Positions 56,001 through 64,000 of a stretch of 64,000 bases of DNA are shown here, piece by piece; the stretch's first letter is position 1; the number at the start of each line of letters is the position of its first letter. The notes under the pieces are model-generated. The model searched no databases, had not been told where the DNA came from, and was given only the letters and a program-made list of their open reading frames with translations. The stretch is taken from positions 89,501 to 153,500 of the forward strand of contig NZ_JALJXF010000001.1 in NCBI RefSeq assembly GCF_024169925.1, written 5' to 3'. Source of the stretch: Methylorubrum extorquens (GTDB lineage Bacteria > Pseudomonadota > Alphaproteobacteria > Rhizobiales > Beijerinckiaceae). The position numbers were made by a program, and so were the translations under genes.

Positions 56001-56460
56001 CGGCGACTTTGCGCTCGGTGACGTCGTCGTAGAGGATCAGCAGCCGGTCGTTCGCCTGTGGGTAGACGGAGACCTCGAACCAGCGCCCCATCGGCGTGTC
56101 CGTGTGCTCGAGCCGCGCCGGCACGCCCGCGGCGGCGATGCGCTCGTAGGTCTCGATCCACCACGGGTCGAGATCGGGCACCACATTGCGTCCCGTCCGC
56201 CCGCGGGCGTCCACTGCCGGCAGGCCGACCAGCCGCTCGAAGGCTGGATTCAGCTCGATGTAGAGGAAATCGACGGCCCGGCCCTGCCCGTTGCGCACGA
56301 GTTCGAGCTCGCAGAAACCCTGCCCCATGGTCTGGAACAGGGTGCGGTACTTCTCTTCGCTCGCCCGAAGGGCCGCTTCGGCCCAATCGAACTCAAGGAT
56401 CCGCCGCGCCGTCGCGTCGCGATCCGACGGCCACCCGGGCGGATCTGTTTTTTCGCCCAT
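53065..56460 (-). CDS. Multi-sensor HWE-family histidine kinase
   Basis: 1131 residues, apparently soluble (no membrane helix seen). Reading order by eye: PAS about 35-155, GAF 165-325, GAF 340-505, PAS 510-635, GAF 645-800, PAS 810-930, then an HWE kinase core from about 935 with the phospho-acceptor box LQHRTRNLITVV, the N box ALALHELATNARKYG and HWSE near the end. HWE kinases in this group include light and stress sensors. Cysteines in the GAF domains exist but I cannot show bilin binding. No response regulator is adjacent. Confidence 0.9.
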   Translation of the reverse strand: MGEKTDPPGWPSDRDATARRILEFDWAEAALRASEEKYRTLFQTMGQGFCELELVRNGQGRAVDFLYIELNPAFERLVGLPAVDARGRTGRNVVPDLDPWWIETYERIAAAGVPARLEHTDTPMGRWFEVSVYPQANDRLLILYDDVTERKVAETALRDREERQAFLLALSDAVRTLSDPEAIQSAACRLVGERLDVDRCYYVAIDEAAGIARIAWDHARGDAFSIAGEHRVADFAWSVDILRRGECHVVADTQSSAQIPVAGRVALAALSIAACMGAPLIKNGSLVGALCVTHSTPRPWAEADVGLLREVAERIWSAVERGRAEADIRRKNAVLEGINRIFREALTAPTEEELGRVCLAVAEDVTQSAFSFMGEVDHANDRFNELSISDRGWQHFAMDDPAFPKGVGPKGLKIHGLYGRVLRDGKSLIANDPGSHPDRIGTPTGHPRLRAFLGVPLKRNGQTIGMIGLGNRAGGYRSEDLEAAEALAPAILQALLSKRTADTLRESEGRFRTLAELVPSLLWNCDPEGKVVVVNQQWGDYTGQAQEKVQNGGWLATIPPDERAETKRIFTEAFATGRPVERQQRIRRRDGPFRWFLIRHAPARDAEGRITRWIGAATDIHDQHLAAENLRAEEARQAFLLDLADRLQDQTDPQAALHTVVEALGRHLGVGRVGYARLSADGERVERQVGYHAPTEARLGPLPITAFGRVVLERLRSGETVIVDDAAAVAAPGVWRKGAVGSFVAVPLVRDDQIRTVLYLTHPEPRTWTRSETTLIEEVAARTWEAAERAQAETELRTSEARQRALVEGIPQLVWRAGDGGAWSWASPQWCRYTGQSEAESHSFGWLDAVHPEDRDRAQGAWSGAAAAEVLAVDYRIRHAPEGRYRWFQSRALPLREGNDIIEWLGTSTDIDDLRQLQEQQGVMVAELQHRTRNLITVVRSLAEQTMARSDSMTTFRARFYDRLAVLSRVQGLLSRSTIEPITLHALIVTELDALGAWEASDRIYLDGPSVRLRKATVQTFALALHELATNARKYGALAGDTGWLSVTWRTYTEDDRMRLALHWSETEVERLQDEGAAQRRGYGRELIEKALPYALDARTRYELSETGLHCSIDLPLTERRKATRRGTESG

Positions 56461-56629
56461 CCTGCGCCTTGTTGCGGCTCGATAGGCCTAACTTAATCGA
56501 CGGATTGCCGGTTTTGCAAAGTACGCCGGTGTTCTGGGAAGCGTGCCTCTCCGAGATGTGTCCGGTGCCGGGCCCGCCGCCCCGCCGGTAGCCGGCGGAG
56601 AGGGGGCCGGCCCGCGCCGGCCCCGCGGT

Positions 56630-58825
56630 TCACGCCCCGCGAAGGGCCGACAGGTCGAGCGGCAGCGAGCGCAGGCGCTGGCCCGTCGCGGCGAAGACCG
56701 CGTTGGCGATGGCCGGCGCCAGCACCGGCACGCCGGGCTCGCCGATCCCGGTGGGGGCGACCTCGGAGGGCACGATGTGAACCTCGACCCGCGGCATCTC
56801 GGAGATGCGCGTCGGCTGGTAGCTGTCGAAGTTCGTCTCCTGCACGACGCCGTCCTTGAGGGTGATGCGGTTGCGCAGCACCGCCGAGAGGGCGAAGCCC
56901 ACCGCGCCCTCGACCTGGGCGCGCACCACGTCCGGGTTCACGGCGATGCCGACATCGACCGCCGCCACGATCCGGTTGACCTTCACACCGGACTCGCCCG
57001 CCGTGACGTCGGCCACCATCGCGACGTAGGAGCCGAAGGATTCGTGCACGGCGACGCCGAGGCCGCGACCCTTTTCGGAAGGCTTTGCGCCCCAGCCGGC
57101 CTGCTCGGCGGCGAGCCGCAACACCCCCGACAGGCGTGGCGCGCGGCTCAGCAGCGACAGCCGGTAGGCGACCGGATCGGACCCCGATGCATGGGCCAGT
57201 TCGTCGATGAACACCTCCATCACATGGGCGGTGTGGGTGTGGCCGACCGAGCGCCACCACAGCACCGGCACGCCCTCGCGGGCGTTGTGCACTTCGAAGC
57301 GGTAGGCCGGGAGCGCGTAGGGCGTGTCGGAAGCGCCCTCGACGGTGGTCGAGTCGATGCCGTTCTTGACGAGCATCGCCTCGAAGGGCGAGCCGATCAT
57401 GATCGACTTGCCGACCATGGTGTGGCGCCAGCCGGTGATCTGGCCCTTCTCGTTCAGGCCCGCCTTGACCGTATGGTAGACCTGCGGGCGGTAATAGCCG
57501 GCCGCCATGTCGTCCTCGCGGGTCCAGACGAGGTGGACCGGCGCCTTGCCGTCCCAGGCCTTCACGATCGCGGCGGCCTCGGCGAAGTAGTCGGCGCCCG
57601 GCGTCGCCCGCCGGCCGAACGAGCCGCCGGCCCACTGGGTGTGCAGCCGGACCCGGTCGGTCGTGACGCCCAGCGTCGCCGCCACCACCGCCTGCTCGAT
57701 GGTCTGGATCTGGCAGCCGGCATAGACGTCGTAGCTGCCGTCCGCCGCGCGCTCGATCGTGGCGTTGAGGGGCTCCATCGCGGCATGCGCGAGGTAGGGG
57801 AAGGAGAACTCCGCATCCAGCACCTTGGCCGATCCCTTGATCGCGCCGTCGGCATCGCCCGCCTGCGAGGCGACGAGGCCGGAGGTCTTGGCCGTCTCAC
57901 GGTACTCGGCGAGGATCGCGTCCGAGGAGCGGGTCTCGGCAGCGGAATTGTCCCAGGTAACCTTGAGGGCTTCGCGGGCCTTCATCGCGCTCCAGGTGTC
58001 GCGGGCGATCACCGCCACGCCGGTCGGGATCGTGACGATGCCGACGACGCCGGGCATGCCCTGCGCGGCCTCCGCATCCACCGACTTCACCGTGGCGCCG
58101 AAGCGCGGCGGGTGGGCGACGAGTGCCGTGACTTGGCCGGGGCGGCGGATGTCGAGGGAGTAGATCGCGGTGCCGTCGGTCTTCGCCACGGAATCGATGC
58201 GCGGCACGCGCTGACCGATCAGCGTCCACTCGGCCGGCGTCTTGAGACGGGGCTCCTGCGGCACCGGCTTGGCGGCGGCGGCTTCCGCGAATTCGCCGAA
58301 GCGGGCCTGCTTGCCGGATCGGTGGCCGATGACGCCCTTCGTGACGGTGATCTCGCCCGCCGGCACGCCCCATTTCTCGGCCGCGGCGGCAACCAGCATG
58401 GCGCGGGCGGCCGCCCCCGCCTTGCGGAGCTGGAACCAGGAATTGGCGATCGCCGTCGAGCCGCCCGTGCCCTGGACCGGGCCCATCAGCAGGTTGGCGT
58501 AGAGCTTGGCATCCGCCGGTGCGAACGCGACGCGCATCTGGCTCCAATCCGCGTCGAGTTCGTCGGCGAGGATGGTGGCGAGCCCGGTCGTGTTGCCCTG
58601 GCCCATATCGAGATGCTTGATCATCACCGTGACGCTGTCGTCGGCGGCGATCCGCACGAAGGCGTTGGGCTGGGCCGGACCCTTGGACAGCGCGTCCGAG
58701 CCTTCCGCGGCGCGGGCACCCGTCAGGTCGAGGCGGAAGGCGAGCAGCACGGCGCCCGCCGCCGCGCCGCCGAGGAAGGCGCGCCGGGACGGAACGGGCG
58801 TATCAGTCAGGTCGAGCTTGAGCAT
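56630..58825 (-). CDS. Molybdopterin-binding subunit of an aldehyde/isoquinoline-type oxidoreductase
   Basis: About 731 residues from ATG 58823-58825, preceded by GGAG on the minus strand. A twin-arginine signal (SRRAFLGGAAAGAVLLAF) implies export with cofactor. Xanthine-dehydrogenase-family features include MGQGNTTGLATILADEL, GSTAIANSWFQLRKAG, the GGSFGRRATPGADYFAEA region and the C-terminal GIGEPGVPVLAPAIANAVFA with the active Glu. Forms a pair with the iron-sulfur subunit just upstream (IorA/IorB-like). Substrate not predictable (aldehyde or N-heterocycle). Confidence 0.92.
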   Translation of the reverse strand: MLKLDLTDTPVPSRRAFLGGAAAGAVLLAFRLDLTGARAAEGSDALSKGPAQPNAFVRIAADDSVTVMIKHLDMGQGNTTGLATILADELDADWSQMRVAFAPADAKLYANLLMGPVQGTGGSTAIANSWFQLRKAGAAARAMLVAAAAEKWGVPAGEITVTKGVIGHRSGKQARFGEFAEAAAAKPVPQEPRLKTPAEWTLIGQRVPRIDSVAKTDGTAIYSLDIRRPGQVTALVAHPPRFGATVKSVDAEAAQGMPGVVGIVTIPTGVAVIARDTWSAMKAREALKVTWDNSAAETRSSDAILAEYRETAKTSGLVASQAGDADGAIKGSAKVLDAEFSFPYLAHAAMEPLNATIERAADGSYDVYAGCQIQTIEQAVVAATLGVTTDRVRLHTQWAGGSFGRRATPGADYFAEAAAIVKAWDGKAPVHLVWTREDDMAAGYYRPQVYHTVKAGLNEKGQITGWRHTMVGKSIMIGSPFEAMLVKNGIDSTTVEGASDTPYALPAYRFEVHNAREGVPVLWWRSVGHTHTAHVMEVFIDELAHASGSDPVAYRLSLLSRAPRLSGVLRLAAEQAGWGAKPSEKGRGLGVAVHESFGSYVAMVADVTAGESGVKVNRIVAAVDVGIAVNPDVVRAQVEGAVGFALSAVLRNRITLKDGVVQETNFDSYQPTRISEMPRVEVHIVPSEVAPTGIGEPGVPVLAPAIANAVFAATGQRLRSLPLDLSALRGA

Positions 58826-58864
58826 GCCGGGCTCCAAATCGTGAAAGGCTGCGGGGCGGGCGGC

Positions 58865-59320
58865 TCAGGCGAGCGAGCGGGCGGCGTCGTGGATGGCGGC
58901 GCGGATGCGCTGGTAGGTGCCGCAGCGGCAGACATTGCCGTCCATGGCGCCGTCGATATCCGCGTCGCTGGGCTTCGGGTTCTCCGTGAGCAGGCCGATG
59001 GCCGACATGATCTGGCCGGATTGGCAGTAGCCGCACTGCACGACGTCGAGGCCGCGCCACGCCGCCTTCACCGCATCGGCCACCTTGCCCTCGACGCCCT
59101 CGATCGTGGTGATCTTGGCCTCGCCGACATCGCCGATACGGGTCTGGCAGGCGCGCACCGGCTGGCCGTCCATGTGCACCGTGCAGGCGCCGCACTGCGC
59201 GATGCCGCAGCCGTACTTGGTCCCGGTCATGTCGAGGCGGTCGCGGATCACCCAGAGCAGGGGCATGTCGGGGTCGGCATCGACCTCCCGCGGCGCGCCG
59301 TTCAGGTTGAGGGTCAGCAT
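58865..59320 (-). CDS. [2Fe-2S] subunit of the molybdenum hydroxylase
   Basis: 151 residues. The plant-type ferredoxin cluster is bound by GCGIAQCGACTVHMDG and the paired C; the second cluster by CGYCQSGQIM and NVCRCGTYQRIR. It hands electrons from the molybdenum subunit. It is the first gene of the two-gene operon; 39 bases separate it from the large subunit. No FAD subunit is present, as in IorAB-type enzymes. Confidence 0.94.
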   Translation of the reverse strand: MLTLNLNGAPREVDADPDMPLLWVIRDRLDMTGTKYGCGIAQCGACTVHMDGQPVRACQTRIGDVGEAKITTIEGVEGKVADAVKAAWRGLDVVQCGYCQSGQIMSAIGLLTENPKPSDADIDGAMDGNVCRCGTYQRIRAAIHDAARSLA

Positions 59321-59660
59321 GGGCGCACTCCGAGAGGAAGCTGTCGCACGAAACGCATGAATTCAGGGCCGCCGTCCGGCCGGGAGATGCGCTTCGAGAC
59401 CGTCACGTGGTGTCGTGACTTGAAATGGTCACTTGGAATCGTTCCGATTTTGATCCTGTACGCCCATCCCTGATGTGCGGGAGCGCACCCCAACACGGAT
59501 GAGACGTTTCCGCACCTGTATCGGCGCAATTCGCCGGATCGTCGAAGCCGCTTCTTAACGGTTCGCACGGCACCCTGCGAGCTCTCCACCCCGCCCCGTG
59601 CGCCGCCAGACCACGACCGGGCGCCCGGCGTTCCGATCCCGATTGGCGATCTCGACTGTT

Positions 59661-61202
<1,542 letters not shown>

Positions 61203-61228
61203 CGGGCGAAGGCGTCAGCCGGCGCGTC

Positions 61229-62266
61229 TTAATCGGTGCTCTTGCCCGAGACGCCCGCCTGCTCGAACGTCGCCATGTCGCGGTGGCAGGCGAGCGCACC
61301 CTTCAGCAGGCCGAGCGCCAGAGCCGCGCCGGAGGCCTCGCCGAGGCGCATGTCGAGCGATAGGACGGGCTTCAGTCCGAGCCGGTCCAGCACCTCGCCA
61401 TGCGCGCCTTCCGCCGAACGATGGCCGGCGATGCAGTGGTCGAGGGCGTGAGGGTCGGCGGCGTGCAGAATGGCCGCCGCAGCGGTTGCGACATAGCCGT
61501 CGAGCACCACCGGCACCCGCTGCAACCGCGCGGCGAGGATGGCCCCGGCCATCGCCGCGATTTCCCGGCCGCCGAGGCGCGCCAGGATCGTCAGTGGGTC
61601 GCCGAGGTGATCCTTGTGGGTGTCGAGCGCCAGCCGCACGGCCTGCGCCTTGCGGGCGAGGCCGGCTGCGTCGAGCCCGGTGCCGCGTCCGACCCAGTGC
61701 TCGGCCTCGCCGCCGTAGAGCGCGGCGTAGATCGCTGCCGCGACCGTGGTGTTGCCGATGCCCATCTCGCCGACCGCGAGGCAGTCCGTGCCCGCCGCCA
61801 CCGCTTCCATGCCGAAGGCCATGGTGGCGACGCACCCTTTCTCGTCGAGCGCTGGGCCGGAGCAGATGTCGCCGGTCGGCAGATCCACGGCGAGGTCGAA
61901 CACCCGGAAGCCGAGGCCGTAGGCGGCGCAGAGCTGGTTGATTGCGGCACCCCCGGCGGCGAAGTTGTCCAGCATCTGCCGGTTGACCGCGGCCGGGAAG
62001 GCCGAGACGCCGCGCTCCACCACGCCGTGGCTGCCGGCGAACACGCAGACCATCGGCCGGTCGAGGGTGGGCTTGGCCTTGCCCTGCCACGCGCCGAGCC
62101 ATTCCACGAGCCCTTCGAGGCGCCCGAGCGCGCCCGGCGGCTTGGTGAGGCTGGCATCCCGCGCGCGGATCGCGGCGACCGCGTCCCCGTCGGGGCCGGG
62201 CATCTCCGTGAGCAGGCGGCGGATGTCGGCGAAGGGCGAGGCGTCGGAGGTCGGGCTGGCGGTCAT
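61229..62266 (-). CDS. cobT: Nicotinate-nucleotide--dimethylbenzimidazole phosphoribosyltransferase
   Basis: Makes alpha-ribazole phosphate for the lower ligand of cobalamin. 345 residues. Family motifs include VCVFAGSHGVVERGVSAFPA, NFAAGGAAINQLC, GEMGIGNTTVAAAI and the C-terminal HRSAEGAHGEVLDRLGLKPVL with the catalytic Glu. Divergent from cobS, with 167 bases between the starts, so the two last steps of cobalamin assembly are paired. Confidence 0.95.
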   Translation of the reverse strand: MTASPTSDASPFADIRRLLTEMPGPDGDAVAAIRARDASLTKPPGALGRLEGLVEWLGAWQGKAKPTLDRPMVCVFAGSHGVVERGVSAFPAAVNRQMLDNFAAGGAAINQLCAAYGLGFRVFDLAVDLPTGDICSGPALDEKGCVATMAFGMEAVAAGTDCLAVGEMGIGNTTVAAAIYAALYGGEAEHWVGRGTGLDAAGLARKAQAVRLALDTHKDHLGDPLTILARLGGREIAAMAGAILAARLQRVPVVLDGYVATAAAAILHAADPHALDHCIAGHRSAEGAHGEVLDRLGLKPVLSLDMRLGEASGAALALGLLKGALACHRDMATFEQAGVSGKSTD

Positions 62267-62433
62267 CGGCAGGGCTCGTGCGCGTCGGATGCGGGAAAAA
62301 CGGAGGAGGTCGCCCGATCGGTGCGGGAATTGCCACCGGATAGCCAGCGCCGCCGCGTAGCAGGCAGGAGGCTCCCGGCGCTATAGAAGCGGACGGGCCC
62401 GCGGTACAGGCGGCCGGAGGAAAGGGTAGCGGA

Positions 62434-63261
62434 ATGATCGAGCGCAGTGGCCGCGATCTCGGGCCGCCCTTTCCGGGGGCGGAACTGGTCTACGATCTTG
62501 CCGCCTGCCTTCGCTTCTTCACCCGCCTGCCGGTTCCGCCGCTGCCCGACGAGCCGGCGCCCTACGCCGCACCCGATTTTCGCACCGTGCCGCGGATGCT
62601 GCCGCTCGCGGGTCTGCTGATCGCCGCGCCCGCCGCGCTGGTGCTGGTTCTGGCCTGGGAGATCCGGCTCGGGCCGTTCGTCGCAGCGGCCCTCGCCCTC
62701 GTGGCGCTGGCCCTCATCACCGGTGCCATGCACGAGGACGGCCTGGCCGACGTCGCCGACGGGTTCGGCGGCGGGCAGAGCCGCGAGCGCAGCCTGGAGA
62801 TCATGCGCGACAGCCGCATCGGCGCCTATGGCGGCACTGCGCTGTTCCTCGGGCTGGCGCTGCGGGCGGCGATGCTCGCGACCCTGCTCGACCGCTCCGG
62901 CGGGCTCGCCGCCGTGTCGCTCCTGTTCGCCGCCGCCCTGTCGCGGACGGTGGCGCTGGTTCCGCTCGCGATCCTCGACCCCGCCCGTCCCGGCGGCGCG
63001 GGCGCCGCCGTCGGCCGGCCGACCCGGACGACGCTGGGCATTGCGGGGGTGATCTGCCTGATCCTCGCCGGGATCGCCGCCGCCCTCGGCCTGCCGCCGC
63101 TGGGTCTCGGCCTCGCTCTGATCCTGGCCCCGCTTGCGGCCTTCGGTCTCAGCGCGCTGGCCGAGCGGAAGATCGGCGGCCAGACCGGCGACGTGGTCGG
63201 CGCCTGCCAGCAGGTCGGCGAGATCGCGGTGCTGCTGGCCCTGGTGGCGGCGACGGCGTAG
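62434..63261 (+). CDS. cobS: Adenosylcobinamide-GDP ribazoletransferase (cobalamin synthase)
   Basis: Membrane enzyme joining alpha-ribazole to adenosylcobinamide-GDP. 275 residues with about six hydrophobic helices and the conserved FFTRLPVP start and MHEDGLADVADGFGGG active segment (Asp-rich, Mg-binding), then the RDSRIGAYG motif. Start ATG 62434. Also called cobV. Divergent from cobT. Confidence 0.95.
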   Translation: MIERSGRDLGPPFPGAELVYDLAACLRFFTRLPVPPLPDEPAPYAAPDFRTVPRMLPLAGLLIAAPAALVLVLAWEIRLGPFVAAALALVALALITGAMHEDGLADVADGFGGGQSRERSLEIMRDSRIGAYGGTALFLGLALRAAMLATLLDRSGGLAAVSLLFAAALSRTVALVPLAILDPARPGGAGAAVGRPTRTTLGIAGVICLILAGIAAALGLPPLGLGLALILAPLAAFGLSALAERKIGGQTGDVVGACQQVGEIAVLLALVAATA

Positions 63262-63275
63262 GCGGGAGGGGCGTG

Positions 63276-63953
63276 ATGCTGAGAATCCTCCGCCGGCTTT
63301 TCCAGGGCCGGTCAGCGACGGCGCAGAGCCGCACATCCTCCGATGCGTCCACGGAAACGCTCGACCGCGCCGACACCGCCGAGCAGATCGAGATCCTGGC
63401 CCGCGGCGGTTTCGAGACCGAAGCCTCGACGCTCGAGACGATCCTGGACGGGTACCTGGGCCCCGACGCGGTCGCACCCGACGACCGCCGCTGGGTCGAG
63501 GCGGAGGTGGCTCGAGCCTTCGCGCGCAAGCGGGCCGACGAGGCGACGTGGCCGCTGGAGACGGATTTCGACCGCCTCGCCATCGCCTTCGACGCCCTCG
63601 ACGCCAGCGGGATCATCGCGCTGCACGATGCCGGTTATACCCGTTCGGACGGGATCTCGGATGCGGGCGAGGTGTATCACCAGCGCCGGGAGCGGGGACG
63701 CGACTCGCGCGGGTTCGTGTTCTACCACGGGCAGGATGTCGAGGCGGTCGTCGGCGACCGGGGGCTCTACCTCGCCTTCGGCGCGTTCGACGACCGCGAC
63801 GAGACCATGGCCGGCATCGCCGCCGAGATCGTGGAGGCCGTGGAGGCGCAAGGGTTGCGGACGCATTGGGAGGGGGATGTGAGAACACGCATCTTCGTCC
63901 ACCCGATCCACTGGTTGAAGCGCAGCCCGTCCGACGACCCCCGCGCGTCGTAA
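63276..63953 (+). CDS. DUF6891-like hypothetical protein
   Basis: 225 residues, beginning at ATG 63276 (GTG 63273 adds one residue; GGAGGGG is upstream). A Ser/Thr-rich N-terminal part is followed by a conserved-looking region: FDALDASGIIALHDAGYT, then FVFYHGQDVEAVVGDRGLYLAFGAF and THWEGDVRTRIFVHPIHW. Similar to a family of cytosolic proteins of unknown role. It is 14 bases after cobS, so may be cotranscribed. Confidence 0.78.
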   Translation: MLRILRRLFQGRSATAQSRTSSDASTETLDRADTAEQIEILARGGFETEASTLETILDGYLGPDAVAPDDRRWVEAEVARAFARKRADEATWPLETDFDRLAIAFDALDASGIIALHDAGYTRSDGISDAGEVYHQRRERGRDSRGFVFYHGQDVEAVVGDRGLYLAFGAFDDRDETMAGIAAEIVEAVEAQGLRTHWEGDVRTRIFVHPIHWLKRSPSDDPRAS

Positions 63954-64000
63954 GGTTTCCGGTGAGACCTTGATTCACGGCCCCGCTCCGTCCCATCTGC

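Noticed and set aside
62267..62433. Cobalamin riboswitch between cobT and cobS
   Set aside because: The gap is only 167 bases, too short to hold a full riboswitch plus promoter, and no B12-box sequence is visible.

Overview
The window is a GC-rich (roughly 68-70 percent by eye), densely coded chromosomal stretch of an alphaproteobacterium. Gene content and style (lysC-ptsP, prfA-prmC followed by a DUF4167 gene, cobT/cobS, DUF6894, TadE/G-type pseudopilins, flgE-flgK-flgL) point to Hyphomicrobiales, and most probably Methylobacterium/Methylorubrum. The genus is an inference; no 16S rRNA or methanol-dehydrogenase gene is present to prove it. I see no rRNA or tRNA genes, CRISPR array, prophage or intact insertion sequence.

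Layout. 0-2.7 kb: a chemoreceptor cut by the window start, then a di-heme cytochrome c peroxidase. 3-12 kb: housekeeping genes, namely a quinone-oxidoreductase-like protein, a PEBP/YbhB protein, ubiG facing away from lysC, then ptsP (nitrogen-PTS enzyme I), a small putative Zn protease, prfA and prmC. 12-14 kb: a gene-free stretch with an inverted repeat, then a low-complexity DUF4167 protein. 14-23 kb: flagellar hook genes (flgE, flgK, flgL, minus strand) and, running away from them, a signalling set on the plus strand: a short BLUF blue-light sensor, a single-domain receiver, and a PAS-GGDEF-EAL cyclic-di-GMP protein. 23-30 kb: dusA, two small proteins, a UreE with an extreme histidine tail, a glycine-zipper lipoprotein, a TerB/J-domain protein overlapping a peptidoglycan amidase, and a CPA1 antiporter. 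An unusually AT-rich gene-poor patch follows at 29.56-29.88 kb. 30-36 kb: gshB, small secreted and lipid-anchored unknowns, RNase HI with an added C-terminal domain, a 3-methyladenine glycosylase and zapE. 36-39 kb: three TadE/TadG-like genes of lower GC without the rest of a Tad system. 39-48 kb: GNAT, YcgN, penicillin-binding protein 1A, a DUF1214/DUF1254 pair, ohrR, a class I cytochrome c and a lone glcD. 48-53 kb: rlmJ (with a start-codon puzzle), RNase T2, a secreted unknown, an extensin-like lipoprotein and an amidase. 53-64 kb: a very long PAS/GAF HWE kinase, a two-subunit molybdenum hydroxylase, a membrane histidine kinase, divergent cobT/cobS and a DUF6891 protein.

The most unusual signals are non-coding. 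A two-module palindromic repeat occurs five times, always behind a gene 3' end, and its TAGAGCATC boundary repeatedly supplies the stop codon of the neighbouring gene. In two copies one module plus a T-rich linker has the shape of an intrinsic terminator. A second 12-base motif recurs at three gene-free sites. The BLUF/receiver/GGDEF-EAL set beside the hook genes is the best candidate for a functional system, possibly linking blue light to motility, but that link is inferred from position only.
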